Numbered from the stretch's first letter, positions 15,753-22,731 are shown. The stretch: DNA of 40,500 bases from Oscillospiraceae bacterium (GCA_015068235.1 SVKY01000015.1:1-40500), one strand, 5' to 3'. Notes: generated by a model from the sequence alone, not told the origin. Program-made: numbers and translations.

Positions 15753-16028
15753 ATGAAATTAGCACTTGGAATGGTTGAGACCCGTGGTTTGATCGGCTCC
15801 ATCGAAGCAGCCGATGCAATGGTTAAGGCAGCAGACGTTCATCTGATTGGCAAGGAGCAGATCGGCAGCGGTTTGGTTACCGTTATGGTTCGTGGCGACG
15901 TCGGCGCAGTGAAGGCTGCGGTTGATGCAGGCGCAACTGCTGCAAAGCGTGTTGGCGAGCTGTATGGCTGCCATGTCATTCCTTCTCCGCATGACGATGT
16001 CGAGGGCATCCTGCCCAAAATGGGATGA
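15753..16028 (+). CDS. BMC-H hexameric shell protein 3 (PduA/PduJ-like)
   Basis: The 91-residue protein is a third PduA-like subunit ([20 protein letters not shown], pore KEQIGSGL). It differs from copies 1 and 2 in the first half, but its second half (from [20 protein letters not shown]) is almost identical even in DNA, suggesting gene conversion. The ATG at 15753 behind GGAGGA is preferred over one at 15738. It overlaps the third BMC-P gene by four bases. Confidence 0.95.
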   Translation: MKLALGMVETRGLIGSIEAADAMVKAADVHLIGKEQIGSGLVTVMVRGDVGAVKAAVDAGATAAKRVGELYGCHVIPSPHDDVEGILPKMG

Positions 16029-16312
16029 AAATCGCCAGAGTCGTAGGAAACGTTGTTTCCACGATCAAAGATAAAGGCTTTGAGGGTCAGAAGCTGATGA
16101 TCGTCGATTATATCGATGAAAATGGCAACTTGACCGGTAATAATGCCATCGTCTTCGATGTGGCAGATGCCGGCATCGGTGATACTGTGATCGTTGCCGC
16201 CGACGGTGGTGCAGCAGGCATCCTGCTGGGCAAGCAGTTCATCGGTGACCAGACGATCTGTGGTGTCATTGACCATATCACATACGAGGGCGAGACAAGG
16301 GAGTATCACTGA
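16025..16312 (+). CDS. BMC-P vertex protein 3 (EutN/CcmL family)
   Basis: The 95-residue protein begins [20 protein letters not shown] and shows the [30 protein letters not shown] and ICGVIDHI segments of EutN/CcmL pentamers. ATGA coupling to BMC-H 3 and TGATG coupling to the next aldolase gene indicate a single polycistronic message. Confidence 0.93.
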   Translation: MKIARVVGNVVSTIKDKGFEGQKLMIVDYIDENGNLTGNNAIVFDVADAGIGDTVIVAADGGAAGILLGKQFIGDQTICGVIDHITYEGETREYH

Positions 16313-17064
16313 TGGATATTGAAGCAATCCGAAAAGAAGTGGAACGTCAGGTGCTGCAATATTTCCATATCGAGTCTGAACCTGCACCCTGCAAGGGCTT
16401 GGTGACTGGTACGGATGTTGTTTCGCATTTGGAGCATTCCCTGCTGAATCCCGATACCACACTTGAAAAGATCGAAAAAGAATGCGCAGTTGCCAGAAAA
16501 TATGCGGTAGCGGCGGTTTGTGTTGCACCGTACTATGTTTCTGCAGCCAGAGAAATTCTCTTGGGCAGCCCCGTTGCGGTCGGAACAGCGATCGGTTTTC
16601 CGCATGGCTGTATGTCGCAGGCGGCAAAAATTGCCGAGCTGAAGGAATGTATGGCAAACGGCGCGACTGAGATCGATGTTGCGCTCAATGTGCTGGCGAT
16701 CAAGTCCGGCAGATTGGACGTTGCGCAGCGTGAGATCGAGGAGATCGTCCGTCTTGCCGCAGGCAAGGCGAGGATCAAGGCTGTCTTTGAGCACAGCGTT
16801 TATACCGCCGAGGAAAAGCGTGCGGTTTTGACGATGCTGCGTGGCAGCGGTGTGGACTATGTTAAGATTCAGAATATGCTCAGCGGACACGGCGCACGTG
16901 TTGAGGACGTAAAGCTTGCATATGATATTTTAGGCCGCAATGTCGGCATCAAGATCGACGGCGGAATCAAGACCCTTGCACAGGCAGAGCAGCTCATGGC
17001 TGCAGGTGCAACTCGCTTGGGTCTGACCGCAACGGCGAAGATTGCGGAAGAAGCCCGCAAATAA
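16312..17064 (+). CDS. DeoC-family aldolase 1 with divergent active site, shell-targeted
   Basis: The 250-residue protein has the TIM-barrel signature of deoxyribose-phosphate aldolase. The three catalytic positions are kept: D122 (ATEIDVALNV), Schiff-base K185 (VDYVKIQNM) and K214 (VGIKIDGGIK). However, the usual KTSTGF segment is KIQNMLSG, GGVRT is GGIKT, and the C-terminal GASS phosphate loop is GLTA. It may therefore use a different sugar phosphate, or be a partner subunit of the second DeoC. Residues 1-18 ([18 protein letters not shown]) form an amphipathic helix followed by a Pro-containing linker, an encapsulation peptide resembling that of DeoC 2. Confidence 0.85.
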   Translation: MDIEAIRKEVERQVLQYFHIESEPAPCKGLVTGTDVVSHLEHSLLNPDTTLEKIEKECAVARKYAVAAVCVAPYYVSAAREILLGSPVAVGTAIGFPHGCMSQAAKIAELKECMANGATEIDVALNVLAIKSGRLDVAQREIEEIVRLAAGKARIKAVFEHSVYTAEEKRAVLTMLRGSGVDYVKIQNMLSGHGARVEDVKLAYDILGRNVGIKIDGGIKTLAQAEQLMAAGATRLGLTATAKIAEEARK

Positions 17065-17088
17065 AGATTACGAAAGGAACAATTGTTC

Positions 17089-17916
17089 ATGGATATTAAT
17101 GAAATCATCCGCCAAGTGACGGAAGAAATCTGCTCTAAGTACGGTCAGCAGCCTGCAGCTCCTGCTGCAAACAACAATGCTGCTGATATGGCGAAGTACA
17201 TCGACCACACCTTCCTCAAGCCCGAGGCAAGTGTTGCTGATATTCGCAAGATCTGCGACGAGGCAAAGAAGTATCACTGCGCCAGTGTCTGTGTCAACCC
17301 GTCCTACATTCAGTACGTTGCACAGCAGTTAGAGGGCAGCGGCGTTACACCTTGCTGCGTTATCGCATTCCCGTTCGGTACCTGCACGCCCGAAACCAAG
17401 GCTTTCGAGGCTTCCGATGCGGCGACCAAGGGCGCTCGTGAGATCGACATGGTCATCAATGTCGGTGCTATCAAGTCCGGTGACTGGATGCTGGTCAAGC
17501 GTGACATCGAGGGTGTTGTCAATGCTGTTAAGGGCAGAGCAACCGTTAAGGTCATCATCGAGGCCTGCCTCTTGACCGATGAAGAGAAGGTCAAGGCTTG
17601 CACCGTTGCAAAGCTCGCAGGCGCACACTTTGTCAAGACCTCTACCGGTTACTCCACCGGCGGTGCAACCGTTGAGGATATCCGCTTGATGCGTGAGACC
17701 GTTGGTCCCGATATCGGTGTTAAGGCTTCCGGCGGCGTCCGTACCTATGCAGATGCTGTTGCAATGATCAACGCAGGTGCAAACCGTATCGGCGCAAGCT
17801 CCACCGGCAAGATCGTTTCCGGCGTGACGCAGGACGAGCACAAGTGCATCAACTGCGGCAACTGCAAGAACCAGTGCCCGAGCGGCAATGTCGAGATCCG
17901 TAAGACCCTGTATTGA
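17089..17916 (+). CDS. deoC: Deoxyribose-5-phosphate aldolase, shell-targeted, with C-terminal 4-Cys tail
   Basis: The 275-residue enzyme splits 2-deoxyribose-5-phosphate into acetaldehyde and glyceraldehyde-3-phosphate. It has D120 ([15 protein letters not shown]), Schiff-base K183 ([14 protein letters not shown]), K212 ([10 protein letters not shown]) and the phosphate loop IGASSTGKI, all canonical. An N-terminal targeting helix ([19 protein letters not shown]) and an Ala/Pro/Asn linker precede the barrel at about residue 33. Unusually, the C-terminus carries C253-x2-C256-x2-C259-x3-C263-P, a ferredoxin-type 4Fe-4S motif. The ATG at 17089 fits AAAGGA at 17073-17078; a TTG at 17083 is too close. 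Confidence 0.94.
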   Translation: MDINEIIRQVTEEICSKYGQQPAAPAANNNAADMAKYIDHTFLKPEASVADIRKICDEAKKYHCASVCVNPSYIQYVAQQLEGSGVTPCCVIAFPFGTCTPETKAFEASDAATKGAREIDMVINVGAIKSGDWMLVKRDIEGVVNAVKGRATVKVIIEACLLTDEEKVKACTVAKLAGAHFVKTSTGYSTGGATVEDIRLMRETVGPDIGVKASGGVRTYADAVAMINAGANRIGASSTGKIVSGVTQDEHKCINCGNCKNQCPSGNVEIRKTLY

Positions 17917-17931
17917 TTTGAGGAAAAGCGC

Positions 17932-18681
17932 ATGAGAAGACCCATGATCGCAGGCAACTGGAAGATGAACAAGTCGCCTGCTGAAACTGTGAAGCTGATC
18001 AATGAGCTGAAGAAGATCCAGCCCAAGACCAATGCAGAGGTCGTTGTATGTCCGATGACGGTCAGCCTGTTTGCAGCTTCCGCACAGCTTAAGGGCAGCG
18101 AGATCAAGCTCGGTGCGCAGAATGTCCACTTTGAGGACAAGGGCGCTTTTACGGGTGAGGCAAACTGCGCCAGCTTGAAGGAGCTGGGTGTGGAATATGT
18201 CATTCTCGGTCACTCTGAGCGCCGTCAGTATTTCGGTGAGACGGATGAGACCGTCAACAAGAAAACGCTGAAGGTTTTAGAAGCAGGACTCAAGCCCATT
18301 GTCTGTGTCGGTGAGAGCCTGGAGCAGAAGCAGACCGGCATCACCAATGAGGTTGTGTGCCTTCAGACCAAGGCAGCGCTGTGTGGCGTGACGAGCGCAC
18401 AGATTCGTGACGTTGTCATTGCCTACGAGCCTGTTTGGGCGATCGGTACGGGTATGACCGCAACGGCGAGCGATGCAAACCAGACGATCGCTGCGATCCG
18501 CAAGGCGATCCGTGAGGTGTTCGGTTATGTTGCTGACGATGTTCGTATTCTCTACGGCGGCAGCATGAACGATAAGAATGCAGGCGAGCTGATGAGCCAG
18601 CCGGAAATAGACGGCGGTTTGATCGGTGGCGCAAGCTTGATTGCCGAAAAATTTGAAAAAGTGATCAACTATCACGGATAA
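17932..18681 (+). CDS. tpiA: Triosephosphate isomerase
   Basis: The 249-residue enzyme interconverts glyceraldehyde-3-phosphate and dihydroxyacetone phosphate. Catalytic residues are K11 (GNWKMNKS), H94 (ILGHSERR) and E166 (IAYEPVWAIGTG); the phosphate loop YGGSM and GGLIGGASL are intact. It lacks an N-terminal extension, so it probably works in the cytosol on the triose released by DeoC. It is the last gene of the BMC operon, 15 bases after deoC. Its 3' 200 bases are repeated at 20264-20463. Confidence 0.97.
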   Translation: MRRPMIAGNWKMNKSPAETVKLINELKKIQPKTNAEVVVCPMTVSLFAASAQLKGSEIKLGAQNVHFEDKGAFTGEANCASLKELGVEYVILGHSERRQYFGETDETVNKKTLKVLEAGLKPIVCVGESLEQKQTGITNEVVCLQTKAALCGVTSAQIRDVVIAYEPVWAIGTGMTATASDANQTIAAIRKAIREVFGYVADDVRILYGGSMNDKNAGELMSQPEIDGGLIGGASLIAEKFEKVINYHG

Positions 18682-18755
18682 TAATAAATTCCCTCCGCAA
18701 GCGTTTGCTTGTGGAGGGATTTTATAGATTCACATGTCACAAAATTCCGATTTAT
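18470..18755. repeat. Left copy of a ~270-base direct repeat (tpiA 3' end, terminator, element tip)
   Basis: From GCGATGC at 18470 to the sequence AAATTCCGATTTAT at 18742-18755, this matches 20264-20539 with scattered substitutions and one 12-base deletion in the right copy. The two copies flank a lipoprotein/HTH cassette. Confidence 0.8.
18690..18725 (+). terminator. Terminator of the BMC operon
   Basis: CCCTCCGCAAGC pairs with GCTTGTGGAGGG around a GTTT loop, followed by ATTTTAT, nine bases after the tpiA stop codon. A second copy lies at 20471-20506. Confidence 0.9.
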
Positions 18756-18926
18756 ACTAATTCCTAATAAAACGTTTCATCGTTTTATTACCCGCTCGCA
18801 GAGCGGGTGGCGGCGTAGCCGACAAGAATGTTGTACAATATTTTTCTTGCCGCCACAGGCGGTGCAGGATATTTATCCTGCAATAAAATGGTTTTCAAAC
18901 CATTTTATCAAGAAACAGTATTATAA
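18751..18926. repeat. Miniature hairpin-rich element, family 2, unit 1
   Basis: The left end TTTATACTAATTCCTAATAA and the right end (read on the minus strand) TTATAATACTGTTTCTTGAT are imperfect inverted repeats, each followed by a hairpin (AAAACGTTTCATCGTTTT; ATGGTTTTCAAACCAT). The inside has CCCGCTC-GCA-GAGCGGG and other stems and no convincing gene. With unit 2 this fills the gap 18682-19113. Confidence 0.5.
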
Positions 18927-18933
18927 TTTAAAA

Positions 18934-19117
18934 TTTATACCAATCTCTAATTAAAATGAGATATGTCCCATCTTAATTGCAATATTCGCATCAGAAATTG
19001 TATGAGACGTGTTTTTGCGATTACTACCTTATTATCGCAAAAAAAGGTAGTATAAAATCATATTTTTTACTGCGACCTCTGATAAAAAGTTTACTTTTTA
19101 TCAGAGAATAGTATTAA
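18934..19117. repeat. Miniature hairpin-rich element, family 2, unit 2
   Basis: The left end TTTATACCAATCTCTAATTA matches unit 1. The right end on the minus strand is TTAATACTATTCTCTGATAA followed by a hairpin AAAAAGTAAACTTTTT. A further stem GCGATTACTACCTTATTATC...GGTAGT lies inside. The right tip overlaps the stop codon of the lipoprotein gene. Confidence 0.5.
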
Positions 19118-19944
19118 TCAAAATAGTCAACGAGCGTTGCCATGTTGTTTGAGCCTGTATCTGCAAACTGTAGTTGCGCAATAATTCGCATATCTTTACT
19201 ACCGTCTTTCAGTGAATCAAACAGCTCTTTGAAATTCTCACGCGAAGCGTAGATGTACCACTCGTCAGAATAGCTTCCACCGGTTGGTCTTATGCTGATG
19301 CAAAAAAATGCTGCTTCAAGACCGCTGTATCCCCAATTATAGTAATCGTCCAACGCAGCAACACCTGAAATCGTAAAGTTTTGTCCCAGACTACCGTATT
19401 TATCAAACTGCACATCCTTATTTGTGAGCAAATTGGGGTATATTGCTTCGATGTAATGATCCAATAAGCCATCTTTGACATAATCCACGTCATCTTCTTT
19501 TACAAACATAATTGAATTGTCGTCAAATGCGCTATCTTCGTCGTAGATTTCAAAATAGACACTTCCAGCTTGGAGAAGAATCACACTGCCGCTTTTAGGG
19601 TCGTATTCGATTTCCATACCGCATTCTTGTGGAATTTTTTTATAAAAATCATCAAACGATTTCACGTTTCTTACCAATTGCTTTAGTTCGGAGTTTCTAA
19701 AGTTATCGTCAAGTTCGACCAATTTTCCGTCTCCGATAATGATGTAATCGCCTGTTTTGCAGTTCATCCAGATTCCGTCTACAGCTTCTTTCATCTGCTC
19801 AACGGAGTCAAATGCATCAGGTGCTTCCGTTTCCTGTGACCATGGCGCTGTTGTTGCTGCTGAATCCACATCAGCGGATTGACAACCACTGAAAAGTGTT
19901 GCGTATAACAAGACTAACGACAAAATACTTATTATTCTTTTCAT
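19114..19944 (-). CDS. Lipoprotein of unknown function
   Basis: The 276-residue product starts MKRIISILSLVLLYATLFSGC, a lipoprotein signal peptide with Cys at residue 21, then a Thr/Ala/Glu-rich linker. The mature part is acidic and mixed alpha/beta; I do not recognise a domain. GGAGG nine bases upstream sets the ATG at 19944 rather than 19959. It is divergent from a small Xre regulator across two palindromes and lies inside the repeat-flanked cassette, so it looks like an accessory gene. Confidence 0.75.
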   Translation of the reverse strand: MKRIISILSLVLLYATLFSGCQSADVDSAATTAPWSQETEAPDAFDSVEQMKEAVDGIWMNCKTGDYIIIGDGKLVELDDNFRNSELKQLVRNVKSFDDFYKKIPQECGMEIEYDPKSGSVILLQAGSVYFEIYDEDSAFDDNSIMFVKEDDVDYVKDGLLDHYIEAIYPNLLTNKDVQFDKYGSLGQNFTISGVAALDDYYNWGYSGLEAAFFCISIRPTGGSYSDEWYIYASRENFKELFDSLKDGSKDMRIIAQLQFADTGSNNMATLVDYFD

Positions 19945-19993
19945 TTCGATTTCCTCCATACCAACTTTCTTCTTAAATTAAATAGAAATACTT

Positions 19994-20037
19994 ATATCCC
20001 GAATCGGGATATTTTGATTATACCAAATTGGTATAAT
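19994..20037. promoter_or_regulatory. Two palindromic operators and a -10 box in the divergent intergenic region
   Basis: ATATCCCGAATCGGGATAT (19994-20012) and TATACCAAATTGGTATA (20019-20035) are near-perfect palindromes with centres about 24 bases apart. TATAAT at 20032-20037 overlaps the second one and is the likely -10 of the Xre gene; no good -35 is seen, so activation or weak expression is possible. Binding by the Xre protein is inferred from position. Confidence 0.6.
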
Positions 20038-20066
20038 AATGTCAAGTCTTTTATTTGAGAGGTAGT

Positions 20067-20273
20067 ATGAGGTTACGGGAGCTTCGAAAGAGCAGGAATA
20101 TCACACAGCTAAAATTGGCATTAGACCTGAATATGAGCCAAAATACAATATCCCGATATGAAACGGGGGAGCGGGAAGCCGGCTATGCAGAGTTGATTCG
20201 GATTGCGGACTATTTTGATGTTTCAATTGACTATTTGCTAGAACGAACGAATGAGCCAAAGATGCGATGCTAA
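20067..20273 (+). CDS. Xre-family helix-turn-helix regulator (Cro/CI type)
   Basis: The 68-residue protein is a complete HTH_3 domain: [35 protein letters not shown] then [28 protein letters not shown] precedes the ATG at 20067. The last residues and the stop codon are made from the start of the duplicated tpiA sequence (repeat begins at 20264), so the original C-terminus was probably replaced when the cassette formed. It likely regulates the divergent lipoprotein and itself. Confidence 0.87.
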   Translation: MRLRELRKSRNITQLKLALDLNMSQNTISRYETGEREAGYAELIRIADYFDVSIDYLLERTNEPKMRC

Positions 20274-20463
20274 CAGGACCGTCGCTGCGATCCGTGAGGT
20301 GTTCGGCTACGTTGCTGACGATGTTCGCATTCTCTACGGCGGTAGCATGAACGACAAGAATGCAGGCGAGCTGATGAGCCAGCCGGAAATTGACGGCGGT
20401 TTGATCGGTGGCGCAAGCTTGATTGCCGAAAAATTTGAAAAAGTGATCAACTATCACGGATAA
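20264..20463 (+). pseudogene. Truncated duplicate of the tpiA 3' end
   Basis: The last 60-odd codons of triosephosphate isomerase are repeated in frame ([17 protein letters not shown] ... [11 protein letters not shown]) with mostly silent changes and a 12-base in-frame deletion between two GCGATCCG copies. It lacks the first three quarters of the gene, including all catalytic residues, so it cannot be functional. It may be the displaced native 3' end left by integration of a cassette. Confidence 0.88.
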
Positions 20464-20470
20464 TTATAAA

Positions 20471-20506
20471 ATCCCTCCGCAAGCAAACGCTTGTGGAGGG
20501 ATTTTA
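20471..20506 (+). terminator. Duplicate of the tpiA terminator with inverted loop
   Basis: CCCTCCGCAAGC and GCTTGTGGAGGG as at 18691, but the loop reads AAAC instead of GTTT, its reverse complement. Confidence 0.85.
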
Positions 20507-20523
20507 TAGGTTTCTGTGTCGCA

Positions 20524-20625
20524 AAATTCCGATTTACCGGTGAGATTATCGTTTCACGCTGTAGGGGATGGTCATGACCCTCCCCTACAGTTCAAAATTT
20601 GAAACTCAGCGATAAATCGGAATTT
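20524..20625. repeat. Miniature inverted-repeat element (family 1, copy E)
   Basis: AAATTCCGATTTACCG (20524-20539) and CGATAAATCGGAATTT (20610-20625) bound 102 bases with a central hairpin CTGTAGGGGATGGTCATGAC...CCCCTACAG (20559-20590). Confidence 0.75.
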
Positions 20626-20627
20626 GA

Positions 20628-21179
20628 TCATATCAGCTTCAATTCCAAAGCTTTATTTCTCAAAATCAAAAGATCGGCAAAGGCATCGGGGCGCTTGCTC
20701 ACATCTCTGAGGAGCGCTGAGGGATGATAAAAGGCGGTGTAATAAATGCCGTCTTTTTCTGTCCAACTTCCATGCTCTCTCGTGATGCGAAATTCCGGAT
20801 GGATCAGGCGCTGCGCAGCAATACGACCCAGGCAGACGATGATCTTCGGCTGCAAAATTGCAAGCTGCTCATTCAGATAACCGATACACGCATCCTGCTC
20901 CTCGGGCAGAGGATCACGGTTGTGCGGTGGTCTGCATTTGACGATATTTGCAATGTAACAATTCTTTCGGCTTAGGTCGATGATGGAAAGCATATCGTCC
21001 AAAAGCTGACCTGCGGCACCGACAAAGGGCTCGCCCTGCAAATCCTCGTTTTGCCCCGGTCCTTCACCGACAAAAACAATGCTTGACGGCACCGGACCGA
21101 CACCAAATACGACGTTGGTTCTTGTGCTTGCCAACGGGCAGGCGTGGCAGGAAAGACAGCGTTGCTTGAGCTTATCCAT
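20628..21179 (-). CDS. Type-4 (iron-sulfur) uracil-DNA glycosylase
   Basis: The 183-residue enzyme removes uracil from DNA. Motif 1 is GEGPGQNEDLQGEPFVG and motif 2 HPSALL. The four cluster ligands C11 and C14 (CHAC), C82 (VKCRPP) and C98 match the spacing of the family-4 4Fe-4S proteins. The start at 21179 lies inside the end of the upstream carboxypeptidase gene (eight-base overlap), so the two are co-transcribed. Confidence 0.93.
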   Translation of the reverse strand: MDKLKQRCLSCHACPLASTRTNVVFGVGPVPSSIVFVGEGPGQNEDLQGEPFVGAAGQLLDDMLSIIDLSRKNCYIANIVKCRPPHNRDPLPEEQDACIGYLNEQLAILQPKIIVCLGRIAAQRLIHPEFRITREHGSWTEKDGIYYTAFYHPSALLRDVSKRPDAFADLLILRNKALELKLI

Positions 21180-22629
21180 TGTAGCGCCTCCGTTCAGCGT
21201 TTCTGCGTCTTGCAGCAGCACGTTTTTTTGCTTTGCGCACGTTAATGGAGCGTAGGATGATCAAAACGATCAAAAGAAATGCAACCAACAAAAGCGGAAG
21301 TGTTAAATACCAATAGCGAAGCACCCAGGAAGTGGCGCTGCTGACAGCGGCTTCGGCTTCTGCGGCGGTGTATTTTGAAGCGGAGCGGGCGACGGCGGTC
21401 ACGGTGACAGCCGGACAGCTTGCAACCGCTTTGCCGTTATAATAGGCGGTGACAACGCCAACGGCTTGTTCCTCCTCCAAGGGAGCTTCCAAAGGAGCAG
21501 AGCTGTATTCAACTCTCAGCTCGATGTCATCGGAGCTGCACGATGAGGGGAGCAGAACCGTTCGATCCTCACTTGCACGCACAACGACGTTTTCACGGCC
21601 GTCAGCGTAGAGAACCTGCGGCATATCGACCATCTTGGTGTCGGAGATGACCTGCGTGAAGGAAGTGTTGTCAAATCCGTATTCAAACAGTTTTTTCGAT
21701 TCCACAAAGCGTTCATCGCCGTATTCACCGTTATCAGCGGTTTGGGGAGAGCAGCCCATGACGATGCACATAAATTCCAGATTGCCAGAGGAGGCGGTGG
21801 AGATCAGGCAGCCGCCTGCCGGTGTGGTGAAGCCGGTCTTAATGCCGCTTGCTTTCGAATAATAATATTTGCTCTCGACATAGGTCGTTGTCAGATAGTT
21901 GGTGGAATAGAGGGTGCGGGCATCGCTCTTGTTCGTGGCAGGTACGACATGCGTTGTTGCTGTTGCATATTCCCTAAATTGATCGTTCTGCCATGCCCAA
22001 CGAGCAAGCAAGGACAGATCATAGGCGGTGGTGTAGTGGTTTTCATCATGAAGACCGTGGGCGTTTGCGAAATGGGTGTCGGTCATGCCAAGCTGAGCCG
22101 CCTTTCGGTTCATCAGATCGACAAACGTGCTGATATCATCGGAAATGTACTCTGCAATGACATTGCAGCCTTCGTTGGCAGAGGAGACCATGATGCAGTA
22201 CAGAAGCTCGTTTAACGTCAGCTCCTCGCCCTCAAGCAAGCCGGCAGTGCTGCCAAATTCACTCAGATTCTGCAATGCGGTCTCCGAAACGGTCAAAACA
22301 GCATCCAAATCACCGTATTCAATGGCGAGCATACAGGTCATGATCTTGGTCAAGCTGGCAGGGTAGAGCTGCGCATGCTTTTCGTATTCATAAACAAGGG
22401 TGTTGCTGTTGAGCTCGATGAGCATCGCAGCCTTCGCACGCACTTCGAGATCGCCGGAGAACGCATAAGGCGTTAAGGGTGCCTGTTCGATCGTGACGGT
22501 GGGCGTTTCTTCAGAAATGTTCCCTTCGGGAGGGAGTGTTTCCTCCGATTCGGTCGCAAAAGCGGAAAAGCTGAGGCTGCATACCAACAGCAAAGCGGTC
22601 AGGAATGTAAAAAATTTTCTAAATTTCAT
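21172..22629 (-). CDS. D-alanyl-D-alanine carboxypeptidase (penicillin-binding, peptidase S11)
   Basis: The 485-residue protein has a signal peptide (about 1-26) and the three active-site motifs of class-C low-molecular-mass PBPs: SLTK in YPASLTKIMT, SAN in MVSSANEGC, and KTG in SGIKTGFT. A C-terminal domain ends with a hydrophobic segment (about 435-460) and a very basic tail (KAKKRAAARRRNAERRR), so it is anchored at the membrane. It trims the terminal D-Ala from peptidoglycan stem peptides. The ATG at 22629 follows AGGTGAT; a GTG at 22638 is less likely. Confidence 0.95.
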   Translation of the reverse strand: MKFRKFFTFLTALLLVCSLSFSAFATESEETLPPEGNISEETPTVTIEQAPLTPYAFSGDLEVRAKAAMLIELNSNTLVYEYEKHAQLYPASLTKIMTCMLAIEYGDLDAVLTVSETALQNLSEFGSTAGLLEGEELTLNELLYCIMVSSANEGCNVIAEYISDDISTFVDLMNRKAAQLGMTDTHFANAHGLHDENHYTTAYDLSLLARWAWQNDQFREYATATTHVVPATNKSDARTLYSTNYLTTTYVESKYYYSKASGIKTGFTTPAGGCLISTASSGNLEFMCIVMGCSPQTADNGEYGDERFVESKKLFEYGFDNTSFTQVISDTKMVDMPQVLYADGRENVVVRASEDRTVLLPSSCSSDDIELRVEYSSAPLEAPLEEEQAVGVVTAYYNGKAVASCPAVTVTAVARSASKYTAAEAEAAVSSATSWVLRYWYLTLPLLLVAFLLIVLIILRSINVRKAKKRAAARRRNAERRRYNG

Positions 22630-22658
22630 AAATATCACCTAAAATTATAAGCAAACCA

Positions 22659-22688
22659 TTGCTGCATCGTGTAATCTTGTGTTATAAT
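22659..22688 (+). promoter_or_regulatory. Sigma-A promoter of the comEA-like/two-component operon
   Basis: TTGCTG (22659-22664) and TATAAT (22683-22688) are 18 bases apart, facing rightward and crossing the divergent promoter. Confidence 0.6.
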
Positions 22689-22703
22689 ATAGATTATGAT
22701 TCT

Positions 22704-22731
22704 ATTATAACAGAAAACAAAATTATGTCAA
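22704..22731 (-). promoter_or_regulatory. Sigma-A promoter of the carboxypeptidase/glycosylase operon
   Basis: On the minus strand TTGACA (22731-22726) and TATAAT (22709-22704) are 16 bases apart. Its -10 is one arm of a palindrome GTTATAATA...TATTATAAC (22681-22711), whose other arm is the -10 of the divergent comEA-like gene. Confidence 0.75.

Noticed and set aside
20251-20463. A short open frame with the tpiA C-terminus read as a small gene
   Set aside because: It is a 3' fragment lacking the catalytic residues and has no ribosome site of its own.
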